Assembly (NCBI GenBank): GCA_963989245.1
Contig: CAXDII010000267.1
Span: 1-64,000 of the forward strand
Source of the DNA: Nansenia antarctica
Lineage: Eukaryota; Chordata; Actinopteri; Argentiniformes; Microstomatidae
Length of the DNA: 64,000 bases
Reading direction: 5' to 3'
Each line of letters begins with the position of its first letter. Within the stretch, counting starts at the first letter, position 1. The position numbers were made by a program, and so were the translations under genes. Below the pieces are notes generated by a model. That model was not told where the DNA came from. It did not search any database and saw only the letters and a program-made list of their open reading frames with translations. This document shows positions 44,845 through 55,567 of this stretch, piece by piece.

Positions 44845-45366
44845 TTATAAAGGACATAAATAATAAAAGTGCATTTTGACATGCTGGAAACAATTTGTTA
44901 CGTAATGCTGAGCCAACAACCAGTTCTGCCACACACAGGATGTTATTCGCACAAAAGTGGGTTGATCAATACTCAGGAGGGGGAAGCCGAGCGGGTGTCC
45001 ACAGTGGTTCTCAGGTGCAAACACTCCGCTCCCGAAGAATATTCCATTCAAGAGGGAAATGAGACGGAGCCAGCTTCTCGGATCTCCCGATGAAACGTAG
45101 GTGTTAGCATGGCGGCTCCGGTCTGCCAAACTGCTCCGGTAAGCTCTCTCCTGGACTTGGAAGTCCGACCACTGTTGCTCGTTCAGGGGCTGCACCCAGT
45201 CAGAGAAGTCCTCTCGAGTCTCCCTGCTGCCCAACAGGTGTTCTGGGGTTGGGTCGGAGGGACGCCATTGCTGGCGGTAGACTCTTCCACTTTGGAGTGC
45301 TTGTTTGAAGGCAACTTTGATTGTTGAAACCCGACACATTGTCCAAACTAATCGCCACAATATCAT
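44845..45366 (-). CDS. Unrecognised 173-codon ORF
   Basis: Starts MILWRLVWTMCRVSTIK. Residues 30-100 look like an ordinary cellular protein (PTPEHLLGSRETREDFSDWV, NEQQWSDFQVQERAYR) rather than a transposon. A hydrophobic stretch (LRLISLLNGIFFGSGVF, about 100-117) could be a membrane or buried segment. A polyadenylation-type AATAAA occurs on the same strand at about 44817-44822, just past the stop, so this may be a last exon or a retrocopy. No splice sites were convincingly placed. I cannot assign a family; chance ORF remains possible. Confidence 0.35.
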   Translation of the reverse strand: MILWRLVWTMCRVSTIKVAFKQALQSGRVYRQQWRPSDPTPEHLLGSRETREDFSDWVQPLNEQQWSDFQVQERAYRSSLADRSRHANTYVSSGDPRSWLRLISLLNGIFFGSGVFAPENHCGHPLGFPLLSIDQPTFVRITSCVWQNWLLAQHYVTNCFQHVKMHFYYLCPL

Positions 45367-45459
45367 TCTGCACTTTACTGCATTTACGGCGGCAGTTACG
45401 ACGGGTGTGCGCTTAGATGTTTAGAATGGTGCGCTCCGGCAGAGGAGCTACGTCCGCAC

Positions 45460-45464
45460 ACGTC

Positions 45465-45525
<61 letters not shown>

Positions 45526-45580
45526 GCACACACATGCACCCATGCACAGACACACACACACACACACACACACGCACGCA

Positions 45581-45671
<91 letters not shown>
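45460..45671. repeat. Compound (CA)n / (CGCA)n microsatellite
   Basis: Two long CA arrays (about 45466-45522 and 45600-45671) separated by a CA/CGCA-rich stretch. Open frames across it encode only alternating His-Thr or Val-Cys. Confidence 0.97.
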
Positions 45672-45673
<2 letters not shown>

Positions 45674-46371
45674 CATGGCCCAGATATAATTCCAACATTG
45701 AGCCTTGAATAGCTTCCAAGACTTTTGTTTATTTTAGACATACAACGGCTCATTTAAGTGCTGGGACATCGTCCTTCTCTACAGAGCTGAAATGAAGAGG
45801 TTTAGTTTCAGGTGTAAAAGATATTACTCTTGGTAGTAAAACCCCTGTTCATGAAATACTCATAAAGGATGTTGTTTCTAAAATCTTCTTGATTATGAAT
45901 GGTCAAGAAATACTTGATCCGGATCCGATGTTAAATGAACAATTCTCTTTATTGATATCAAGTAACATACATTCAATGATGGTCCGAATTCTTCCAAATT
46001 CATGAGCTCTCTCTCTGCTTGCATCCCTTTTTATACCTCAAATGACACTGCACACATTTCTAATCTGATTGGTCTAGTTGGGTTTTTGTTTTAGTTTGAA
46101 TAATGCATAATGTTTTAGTTCTTATATAAATCCTTATTATGGTTCCCTGGCCTCTCAATCTAAACACACAGCTGGTCTCATCCTGGTTCACTTAATGAAC
46201 TTTCTTTCTGCCTGTCTCATGCCTTTAGGCCTAAACATGAAACATACACATGAGAGTTAGGATAAAAAAAGATATACTACAAGGACAACTATGTTCAGTC
46301 AATACAGTACACCAGTGTTTTGAACATGGATCTGAACAATACCTTCAAGATGACGCTGATATCTGCGGCCC
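45672..46371. other. Unassigned sequence
   Basis: No gene recognised. 45930-46100 (CTCTTTATTGATATCAAG, ACCTCAAATGACACTG) is vaguely LTR-like, but no pair or primer-binding site was seen. Confidence 0.35.
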
Positions 46372-46375
46372 ATTT

Positions 46376-46665
46376 TCATGTCTGTCTCACACAGGGTTTT
46401 CATGTCTGTCTCACACAGGGTTTTCATGTCTGTCTCACACAGGGTTTTCATGTCTGTCTCACACAGGGTTTTCATGTCTGTCTCACACAGGGTTTTCATG
46501 TCTGTCTCACACAGGGTTTTCATGTCTGTCTCACACAGGGTTTTCATGTCTGTCTCACACAGGGTTTTCATGTCTGTCTCACACAGGGTTTTCATGTCTG
46601 TATCACACAGGGTTTTCATGTCTGTCTCACACAGGGTTTTCATGTCTGTCTCACACAGGGTTGAC
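46376..46665. repeat. 24-bp minisatellite, about 12 copies
   Basis: Almost identical CATGTCTGTCTCACACAGGG plus TTTT units; one copy has GTATCAC. Because 24 is divisible by 3 and the unit lacks stops in several frames, long repeat-peptide frames appear on both strands. Confidence 0.97.
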
Positions 46666-47985
46666 TGAGGGGGGTGACTGACTGGAAGTCAGAAGACGAT
46701 AGATGGGTTAATCCTTAACTATGAAAGTGTGTTATTATTACCTGGTTATGGTTAATCATAAACCCCCCCCCCCTCGACCCTCTTTTCCGATTTCAATTTA
46801 TGACACATCATTTGAAAGCTTACAATCTGTAAACAACAGAAACATGACTTGGGCAATTGGTTTATCCTTTGACCAGCTGGTGTCACATGTATTTAATGAC
46901 GTCTGATGAACGTATTCTTGTTTAGAAACAGAAAACATCAAAACACAGACATGCATGATAGAAGCCTCTCCATGGTAGAGGCAAGCAGCCATACTTTGAT
47001 TAGAGTCAGTTTGTGGATAAATGTCCATATATTCTGACAGATTACATCTCCATGGTAACGCCATCGAGGTAACATCAACAGATGATCAGGAAGTGGTGGG
47101 CGTGGTCTCAGGGGGGCACAGGAAGTGCTCAGGGCATGGTGACATCACATCCTCTCTCCTCCGATAAACATTTTAAACATTTATTTAATCACAGCAGCCA
47201 CATGCAGACACGTTCAACACTGTCACCAGTAGATGGCGCTCTACAGCAACGAACTTCAATCAATGTCAGAGAGGGACATGAAATAACAAGCAGACACAGT
47301 TAACTGTATAATTCTCAGCATTTTATTGTACAAAGTACCAGACTCCACTGTTACCAAGACAAACTAATTTCTAGAAAGAAAAACTGAAGCTTCGCTTTCA
47401 TGATAATCACACAGATTTCAGATGTTTGATGATGTTTCTGTTGGCAGATCACGTTTTTCATGATCTTTTGAATCTTTTAGAATGATAGTATTAGAGCTGG
47501 GGTTTTTGTGGTAGCCTAATTTAGGAATAATGGGATCCAGGATTCAAGTTAACCATTTATTCAAGGACGGTAATGTAACAACGTGATACTCTGGTCACTT
47601 GCTAGCCTAATCTGGTACCCAAGCTATTCAACAGGTAACTCAAGCCCAACACTTATGGTGGTACCCTACGGGCGTGGGGTGGTACTACAGGTAGTCTAAC
47701 ACAGGATATCACAGTTTTCAAAGCAAAAAGAAAGAAATATTGAAGTATTCAAAAGTAATTCAGTGAAATCAAATGAATAATAATTAAGAAAAAGAGTACA
47801 AAAAGATAGAATATAATATTATAATGTATGAATATTGTAAAATACAAATGACAAATTCATGTTTGAATGAATAAAAATAAGGAAATATTAAGAATCTGTA
47901 TGTTAGATTTGTATATTTGCCAGTATAATGCATATTTATTTATATATTTTTAAACTGTTTCACAATAGTGGAGGGGGGCGAAAGC
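46666..47985. other. Non-coding sequence
   Basis: Two phrases are repeated (CTCCATGGTAGAGGC and CTCCATGGTAACGCC near 46967 and 47048). The remainder is AT-rich and uninformative; I see no transposon ends. Confidence 0.4.
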
Positions 47986-47989
47986 CTGA

Positions 47990-48230
47990 TTGAAAGTCAT
48001 TGAAGAGATAATTTAGAAATAACTGCTTTGTTGGTGGGCAACCATTTCAATAATTTTTCCTGTACAGGGAAGGTTTGATATGGGTCTGTAGTTGTTCAGT
48101 ACAAATGGGTCTAGGCCGTTCTGTTTTAGTAGAGGCTTGATAACTGCAGTTTTCAGGGCTTCAGGGAAGATTCCTGATGAAAGGGAAGTGTTGATTATTT
48201 GTATTAGTTCGCCTGCCAAGCAGCTAAATA
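47990..48230 (-). pseudogene. L2-like LINE RT fragment
   Basis: About 70 codons: IINTSLSSGIFPEALKTAVI, KPLLKQNGLDP, NNYRPISNLP then GKIIE, the RT finger motifs just before the palm. Truncated on both sides. Confidence 0.75.
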
Positions 48231-48477
48231 TGTTTTTTTAAAAGCTGTCCATGAAACTATTAACTAATAAATTAAAATAAGCAATGGAACAAGACATCTC
48301 AGTCTTCCAGCTGAAACGTTAGGATTTATTGCAAACATAACAACATACCAGTATTCAGTCACACTCGGCTTCTAAACACCAAGGCCACATCTGGGTGGAA
48401 GGGGCGGTGACCACATGACGCAGGAGGGGACAAGGACATCTCAACTCCTACGACCTCGATTCCTCCTTCACTCTCCA

Positions 48478-48691
48478 GAAGGAAGAGGAGGGGAGGAGAG
48501 GAGGAGGGGAGGAAGGGGGGAGAGGAAGTGAAGAGAAGAAGGGAGGAGAGGAAGAGAGGAAGGGAGGAGAGGAAGGGGGGAGAGGAAGGGAAGAGAGGAA
48601 GGGAAGAGAGGAAGGGGGGAGAGGAAGGGAGGAGAGGAAGGGAGGAGAGGAAGGGAGGAGAGGAAGGGAGGAGAGGAAGAGAGGAAGGGAG
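48478..48691. repeat. GA-rich tract, left part
   Basis: (GGAAGGGAGGAGA)n-like purine tract. It is continuous with 49848-50135 if the hAT between them is removed. Confidence 0.93.
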
Positions 48692-49366
48692 TAGGGCTGC
48701 ACGATTTGGGGAAAAAATCGAATTGCGATTATTTGGACAGATATCGCGATTGCGATTAATTTGCGATTATTATTTTTTTAAATAGCAAAAAAAAAAGGGA
48801 GTTTTTGTAAAGTGTGGCCATATCTCCGGCTAGGAAGGTCGTATCAACGTGCAGTTTGTTTGAACGTCTTCAGGGGACTTAGAGGCTCCCTCCTCTAGCA
48901 CCCCCACAGCCCGAGCTACGAGTGAAAGAACTAAACTTACATTGGGTTGCTTTAAAGTTGGGTTGCTTTAAAATCAAGCTTCAGATTAAAACATGTGATG
49001 GAGCATTACTAACCTGACTCAGGTGGTTTGTTTCACACAACCATCTAGGAAAGCTTAATTGGAAGCTGTTTGGAAAAGGGCAGGTACTTTCAAAAAATAC
49101 TTGGCAGGTGATTGGATGAATCTATCTATCACCTATTTTCAGAGAGCATTACCACATGATACCATCAAACTATTAACTGCTCTAATTCTAATGCAAGGAT
49201 GAGAACTTAAAAGATATGAATTGGGACAACATATTTATTTATGTTTTTTTTAAACAGCAACACCATTTTGTTTCTCTCAACAAGTGTCTTTTTTTTTACG
49301 TTCATTGACGTTGACGTTCATTGACGTTGAATCCGACGCGCTGTATGACGTATCCCATACGGGTAG

Positions 49367-49570
49367 TGGTGTTTCTCAACCCTCTCCTCGGGGCGCCCCA
49401 GCCGCTCCACATATTTGATCTGTTCCACCACCAGCACACCTGATTCAACTAATCAAGTACAAAGCAATTATGATTTGGACTTGATTAGTTGAATCAGGTG
49501 TGCTGGTGGTGGAACAGATCAAATATGTGGAGCGGCTGGGGCGCCCCGAGGAGAGGGTTGAGAAACACAT
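49367..49570. mobile_element. Palindromic hAT MITE, copy 2
   Basis: Near-perfect hairpin, the same family as 20895-21098 (GTGTTTCTCAACCCTCTCCT). It lies in the 5' end of the SINE: GGGTAGTG precedes it and ATAGTGAGTTGGAC follows. The terminal CA is changed to TG here, and the target duplication is imperfect. Confidence 0.85.
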
Positions 49571-49757
49571 AGTGAGTTGGACTTGTGATCGGAAGGTTGT
49601 GAGTTCAAATCCCGCCTGAAACCACACCACTACTAGTGTGCCCTTGAGTAAGGCACTTAGCCCTCAGTTACTCCAGGGGGAATGTCCCTGTAATTCGTAA
49701 TTGTAAATCGCTTTGGATTAAAAAAGCGTCTGCTAAATGGCAAAAAAATAAATAAAA
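49571..49757 (+). mobile_element. tRNA-derived SINE
   Basis: Contains GTGAGTTCAAATCCCGCC (B-box-like), a body, and the tail GCGTCTGCTAAATGGCAAAA. Its first bases lie left of the MITE at about 49361-49366. The same family as 27984-28162. Confidence 0.85.
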
Positions 49758-49847
49758 ATCGCAGGCAAATCGCAGGCTTTGCGATTAGCTAATCGCGTCA
49801 TTTCAAATCGCGATTTCGATTTAAAATCGATTAATCGTGCAGCCCTA

Positions 49848-50135
49848 GAAGGGAGGAGAGGAAGGGGGGAGAGGAAGGGAAGAGAGGAAGGGAGGAGAGG
49901 AAGGGAGGAGAGGAAGGGAGGAGAGGAAGGGAAGAGAGGAAGGGAAGAGAGGAAGGGGGAGAGGAATGGAGGAGGGGAAGTGAAGAGAGGAAGGGAGGAG
50001 AGGAGGAGAGGAAGGAGGGAGAGGAAGGGAGGAGATGAGAGGAAGGGGGGAGAGGAAGGGAGGAGGGGAAGTGAAGAAAGGAGGGGGGAGGAAGGAGGGA
50101 GAGAAAGGGAGGGTAGGAGGAGAGGATGGGAAAAA
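49848..50135. repeat. GA-rich tract, right part
   Basis: Continuation of 48478-48691. It ends about 130 bp downstream of the zinc-finger gene's stop codon. Confidence 0.93.
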
Positions 50136-50263
50136 TTTAGAGAAAATAATCAAGAAAAGGCTCATGTTGTGACACAACCTTCTCCCTGATCTGAGCAACA
50201 AGTAAATATCCATACAGTATATGATGGTGCAGCCAGCCTTCTTCTTTAGGGCTCCTGTCTCCT

Positions 50264-51474
50264 TTAAACACCTCCCACACTGGGAGCAGTCGTGTTAACT
50301 AGTGTATGTGTTCTCTGATGTTTCTTTAGGGATCCTGCCCGACTGAAACTCTTCCCACACTGGGAGCAGCAGAATGGCTTCTCTCCTGTGTGTGTTCTCT
50401 GATGTTTCTTTAGGGATCCTGCCTCACTGAAACTCTTCCCACACTGGGAGCAGCAGAATGGCTTCTCTCCTGTGTGTATTCTCTGGTGTGTCTTTAGGGA
50501 TCCTGCCTCACTGAAACTCTGCCCACACAGGGAGCAGCAGAATGGCTTCTCTCCTGTGTGTGTTCTCTGGTGACTCTTTAGGTTTCCTGCCTCATAAAAA
50601 CTCTTCCCACACTGGGAGCAGCAGAATGGCTTGTCTCCTGTGTGTATTCTCTGATGTTTCTTTAGGGATCCTGCCTCACTGAAACTCTGCCCACACAGGG
50701 AGCAGCAGAATGGCTTCTCTCCTGTGTGTGTTCTCTGGTGACTCTTTAGGTTTCCTGCCTCATAAAAACTCTTCCCACACTGGGAGCAGCAGAATGGCTT
50801 CTCTCCTGTGTGTATTCTCTGGTGTGTCTTTAGGGATCCTGCCTCACTGAAACTCTTCCCACACAGGGAGCAGCAGAATGGCTTCTCTCCTGTGTGTATT
50901 CTCTGGTGTCTCTTTAGGGATCCTGCCACACTGAAACTCTGCCCACACTGGGAGCAGCAGAATGGCTTCTCTCCTGTGTGTGTTCTCTGGTGACTCTTTA
51001 GGTTTCCTGCCTCATAAAAACTCTGCCCACACAGGGAGCAGCAGAATGGCTTCTCTTCTGTGTGTGTTCTCTGGTGACTCTTTAGGTTTCCTGCCTCACT
51101 GAAACTCTTCCCACACAGGGAGCAGCAGAATGGCTTCTCTCCTGTGTGTATTCTCTGATGTTTCTTTAGGGATCCTGCCTCATTGAAACTCTTCCCACAC
51201 TGGGAGCAGCAGAATGGCTTCTCTCCTGTGTGTATTCTCTGGTGTGTCTTTAGGGATCCTGCCACACTGAAACTCTTCCCACACTGGGAGCAGCAGAATG
51301 GCTTCTCTCCTGTGTGTATTCTCTGGTGTCTCTTTAGGTCTCCTGCCAGCTTGAAACTCTTGCCACACTGGGAGCAGTGGTGTGTTTTCTCTCCTGAGTG
51401 TCTGTGTTGTTTATGGTTTCCTGATGTGGTGGAGCTGGGCTCGCTGTCTGAACCTGTGTTGGAGCTCCGCTCAT
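50264..51474 (-). CDS. C2H2 zinc-finger protein, finger-array exon (exon 2)
   Basis: Last exon of a poly-zinc-finger gene, presumably a nuclear DNA-binding regulator. The acceptor is TTCATATTCTTACAG just right of 51474; the exon begins in phase 1, matching the donor at 59069. After a polar linker (ERSSNTGSDSEPSSTTSGNH) come 13 tandem C2H2 fingers of form CxxC-x12-HxxxH, joined mostly by TGEKP linkers (one TGDKP, one TEEKP). They are remarkably alike: the helix usually reads EAGSLKKH, EAGNLKSH or VAGSLKTH, so predicted contact positions (-1, 3, 6) vary only among E/V/Y-type, S/N and K/S/T/R. A short tail (TLVNTTAPSVGGV) ends it. No KRAB or SCAN domain is present. Confidence 0.92.
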
Positions 51475-52082
51475 CTGTAAGAATATGAACATATACAGGG
51501 TTACAAACACATTTTGTGCAAAACATTGAGCAAAGTTGTCAAAAAGAAGAATATTATTTTAAATAGATAGAACTATAGTTTATACTGCAAAACATGATGG
51601 TGTCTCTCTGGTTTCTCAAATATATTGTTAAAGAAAAGGTGTAATAACATAAAATAATATAAACATGCCTGTACGTCATATACGTGTGAGTTTGTCCCAA
51701 CATAATACAAGGGTCAAAGGGTCAAATTGTATGACCAAGTGGATTGGGGGAGTAACACAATGGTTAACCCATGTAAACCGGGGGCACTGTTGCGTTGTTC
51801 TACCTTTCAAGCCGGGAAAGCGGATACGTCATTTTGTAGTATGTGTATTTTTTCCACATTCTTCTGGTCTCTTGGCCAATGGAATGCATCAAGATATACA
51901 CGTGGGAGTATCTACACACGTGCAGATTATAAAAAAAATTCACAATATCTTGGCAACAGCGGAGAAGTTTCTGAAGTTAGTTCTGAAGGGAGTGATATTG
52001 ATGATGAGCTGCAACGTTTGCAAGAAAAGCGCTATACAAATAAAAGTTATTACTATTATTATTATGACAATGTTATAACTGA
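51475..52082. other. Intron start, with SINE/LINE tail
   Basis: Intron of the zinc-finger gene. The end (about 52005-52068) is a retroposon tail, GCAACGTTTGCAAGAAAAGC then an ATT-rich run, also seen at 17995-18050 and 55317-55370. No other feature. Confidence 0.55.
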
Positions 52083-52384
52083 TTCTTCCTCCCCTTTAAT
52101 AATACCAATGGGTATTGTATTTTATATCGTTGGAAAGCCTTATTAGTCACCTTTACAACGAGGTACAACTTGTAAGGACCATGCATTCGAGGAATGAGTA
52201 ACACAGCTAAACGTGTTGGGTAGCGGGCCAACATTTCTTGCCAAAATCCCCTGCAATATTCTTCTGTTGGTATTCACTCTCGTTTTGAGCTTCAAGTGCT
52301 GGCAGGTGTATGTCAGTCACAGGTGTGTGACTGGCACCTGAATGGCACCTAATTGACAGGAATGATATTCTGGGGCCATTGGCG

Positions 52385-52520
52385 ATCCCATATCTCCAGA
52401 TTCTGGGACCTAACTCCATCCTCCAGGATGACAACGCTCGCCCCCACAGAGCCAGGATCATCACAGAGCACCTCCAGAATTTGGGAGTGGAGAGGGCGGA
52501 ATGGCCTGCCGTGAGTCCAG
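52385..52520 (+). pseudogene. Tc1-like transposase, first surviving part
   Basis: Reads SILQDDNARPHRARIITEHL, containing the second catalytic aspartate (DDNARPH), to ERAEWPAVS. It is cut at the CAG target (52518-52520) and continues at 56777. Confidence 0.85.
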
Positions 52521-52522
52521 GG

Positions 52523-53290
52523 GCCTCATTTATAAAGCTTGCGTACGCTCACTAGGGTGCGTAAGCAAATTTTCACGCAATTTTGGGATTTATAAAAACT
52601 GTGCGCACCTCTAGGCTATGCACACTGTGATCCATGCGTACGCATAGAAACTCGAGAAATGTCAACTGCGACTCTGCTGGCAGAAGGATGAAACAGGAGA
52701 AACGCTTTGAAATGGATACAATTTCCACCAACATAAATCGAAATATTACCTCACATATTATGCGAGTGCACACAAAGAATATACGTGCACACTGCACATA
52801 TCTTATTCTCCCTCGTCTTGTACCCATCACAATGTAAGCTAAATATATCTTTGTTCGTATATAGATATTCATGCAAATATATTAACTTTGTATATTAATA
52901 TTCATTGCACATAGCGCAAGGCTGGACAAGTTGAGCACCGTTCCTGATTCACTGTTCCCGAGTGCTCAGTGGGTAACGTCCCGATAAGTCCAATGATCGC
53001 AATATCCATACATTGAAGAACATGAACAAGCCCACTAGACAATTGACTATCATCCCCAAGCACACCCCATCTATAAGGACTACGAACATTTTAAGCGCAC
53101 ACTTTATTACTGAGCTATCTATTATTACTAATTGCACCACCAGTGTATCTTGTCTTACTTAATCTGTAATTATTAAACAATACTTGGATGTTATGACATG
53201 TATTATCATGAATAGTAAGGTGAACAGTAGGACGAATCACGTTTAAACTGACTCCGTTGTTGAAGCAGTCTGGAACATAGATATTATATA
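52523..53290. repeat. Left arm of the compound palindrome
   Basis: Pairs in inverted orientation with 53590-54706. Markers include GGATGAAACAGGAGAAACGC (52687), paired with AAAGCGTTTCTCCTCTTTCAT (about 54521), and the CCCACTAGACAATTG (53032) region paired near 54110. Confidence 0.75.
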
Positions 53291-53589
53291 GACGAGAGAA
53301 GAGAGTTTCGTCGTACGCAAAGCAAGAACATTTGGATTCTGATTTATAAAAGGCGTACGGCACGCGCACGCACGCAAGTGGAATTTGCGGGCCACTCTTC
53401 CCACACCTGCTTCCCTTTATCCCAATCAACCCTAATTAAATGTTGCGCACGGGAACGAGCGTCTCGCCCCACCCTTTTTAACACCCATGCTTTGCCTATT
53501 ATTGGTCAGTGAAATGCCCGTCAGAAGGCGAAAAATAATTCACCCACTCAATTTCTGCGCAGTAGTTCCGCTTAACGAACACATGAAAC

Positions 53590-54706
53590 TCTCGTAGCCT
53601 ATAATATCTATGTTCCAGACTGTATCGACAACGTGTTCACCTTATTATTTATGATAATACATTTCATAACATTCAAGTATTGTTTAATAATTACAGATTC
53701 AATTAAATATGATTCCTGATTAAACTGTACAACATATCTCCCTTTGTATTTATTATGTTAAATCATGTTTTTTCTTTTAGATTAGATTCAATCTTATTGA
53801 CAAGTACCAAGGTTGTCACAAGGAAATGCAGTTCGTCATCTAACCTGCATTGTAGAAAAGCCAAGCATGTTTCAAGTTTATTGTTACGTTACATTAAGAG
53901 AGTAAAATTCGTAGGCTTCGGTTCCTGACATGGCAGCACAAGACATAAGGCAATAGGCATAATACAAGATAAAGGTGACAATATTACAGCTAAGACAGGA
54001 TACACTAGTGATGCAACTAGTAGTAATAGATAGTTCAGTAATCTGTGCGCTTAAAGTTTTCGTAGTCCGTATACATAGGGATGGGGTGTAGGCCTACTTG
54101 GGGATGATAGTTGTCTACAGTGGGCCTGTTCATGTTCTTCACTGTATGGATATTGTAATCATTGGACTCGGGAACGTTACCCTTATGAAGACGTACATTA
54201 CTGTGAAGTCAATGCGGACGGTGGTCAACCTCGCGCTACGTGCAATGAATATTTATGTAAAAAGTAAATATATTTGCATGAATATCAATATGATATGTAC
54301 AGTAAAGATATATGAGCCACCCCTCCTAAATTTCGTTGTTTGGTACCTGTACTGTAGCAATGACAAATAAAGTCCATTCCATTCCATATGTATATAGTGT
54401 GATGCGTACAGGACAAGGACGAATAAGATATGTGTAGTGTGCACGTATCCTTTGTGTGCACTCCTTCATAATACGTGAGAGGCAATATTTCTTATGTCGG
54501 TGGAAATGGTATCCATTTCAAAGCGTTTCTCCTCTTTCATCCTTCTGCCAGCGGAGTCGCAGTTGCTCATTTCTCCAGTTACTATGCGTACGCATGGGTC
54601 CCAGTGTGCTTAGAGGTGCGCACAGTTTCACGCCAAGTTCCTTTTTTATAAATCCCAAATTTGCGGGAGGATTTACGTACGCATGTACGTACGCAAGTCA
54701 CAGAAT
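53590..54706. repeat. Right arm of the compound palindrome
   Basis: Inverted counterpart of 52523-53290, longer because of extra sequence at 53770-53990 (a LINE-like tail, reverse of AATAAGATTGAATCTAATC) and at 54300-54390 (a Rex1-like tail, CTAAATTTCGTTGTTTGGTA). Confidence 0.7.
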
Positions 54707-54915
54707 CAATCAATCAGATTCTAACCTCTCCATCATGGGCAAGACCAAAAAGTTGTATAAGGACGTCAGGGACAAGATTGTAGACCTGCACAAGGCTGGA
54801 ATGGGCTACAAGACCATCAGCAAGCAGCTTGTTGAGAAGGAGACAACTGTTGTGCGATTATTTGAAAATGACAGAAAGACAAAATAACCATCAATCGCCC
54901 TCGGTCTGGGGCGAC
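54703..54915 (+). pseudogene. Tc1 transposase N-terminal fragment
   Basis: After ACAGAATCAATCAATCAG, which is also present in the element at 17285, MGKTKKLYKDVRDKIVDLHK begins the paired-like HTH, with MGYKTISKQL following. It hits a double stop after about 55 residues, with further decay. The same Tc1 family as 17285-22132. Confidence 0.85.
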
Positions 54916-55079
54916 GATCATGAAATGCATCTGCGTTTCCTTGTCTTAGTACTTCTCAATGACAATAAGGTTGAATCTAATCTAATCTAAAAGAGAAATT
55001 ATTTAGTATAATAACTACAAAGCGAGGAATCTGTTTTTGCAAAAAAAAACTCTCAAATGTTGTAGTTTAATCGGGAATC

Positions 55080-55565
55080 ATATTTAATTGGATCTGTAAT
55101 TATTATACATATTATACCAATACGTGGATGTTATGATATTATCATAAATAATAAGGTAAACAGTAGGACGAATCACGTTTAAACTGATTCCGTTGTCGAT
55201 GCAGTCTGGAACATGTTATATATGGTCTGGCGAGAACGTTCGTTGCGCGGAAATTGACTGATTGGGTGAAAAGTATTTTTTTTCTGCGTTCTGTCGGCCG
55301 TTTGACTGACCATTTATATGCAACGTTTGCAGGAAAAGTGCTATAGAAATAAAAAGTTATTATTATTATAGGCAACTATGGGCGTCAAAAAGGGTGGGAC
55401 AAGACGCTTGTTCACGTGTGCAACAGAGTTGATTGGAAGCAGGCGTGGAACTTGCAAATTCCACTGGCGTGCGCACCGTTTTATAAATCCGAATGTTGGT
55501 GACGGAAATGTTCTTGCTTTGCAAAGGTGCGTAGGTACGCAAAGCGTAGGTAAGCAACGCTTTAT
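55080..55565. repeat. Third partial copy of the palindrome arm
   Basis: Direct relative of 53160-53400: GTAAACAGTAGGACGAATCA and GCAGTCTGGAACAT occur in both. Ends near CGTAGGTAAGCAACGC. Confidence 0.7.
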
Positions 55566-55567
55566 AA

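Larger units (their letters stand above)
48692..49847. mobile_element. Non-autonomous hAT in the GA tract
   Basis: Ends TAGGGCTGCACGATTTGGGG and ...AATCGTGCAGCCCTA, perfect 8-bp duplication GAAGGGAG (48684-48691 and 49848-49855). The ends are rich in CGATT/AATCG repeats. It contains a SINE and a palindromic MITE in its right half; 48790-49350 shows no coding sequence. Confidence 0.93.

Noticed and set aside
45672..46250. LTR retrotransposon end
   Set aside because: A promoter-like or AATAAA-type context was suspected, but no matching second LTR, primer-binding site or target duplication could be found.
46250..46681. Repeat protein encoded by the 24-bp units
   Set aside because: Open in several frames on both strands because the unit length is a multiple of three; no start context, splice sites or conserved flanks.
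49571..49757. Functional tRNA gene
   Set aside because: A B-box-like motif is present, but the sequence continues into a SINE body and tail and does not form a complete cloverleaf; it is a tRNA-derived SINE.
50808..51488. + strand ORFs of about 60-100 codons
   Set aside because: Antisense shadows of the repetitive zinc-finger exon.
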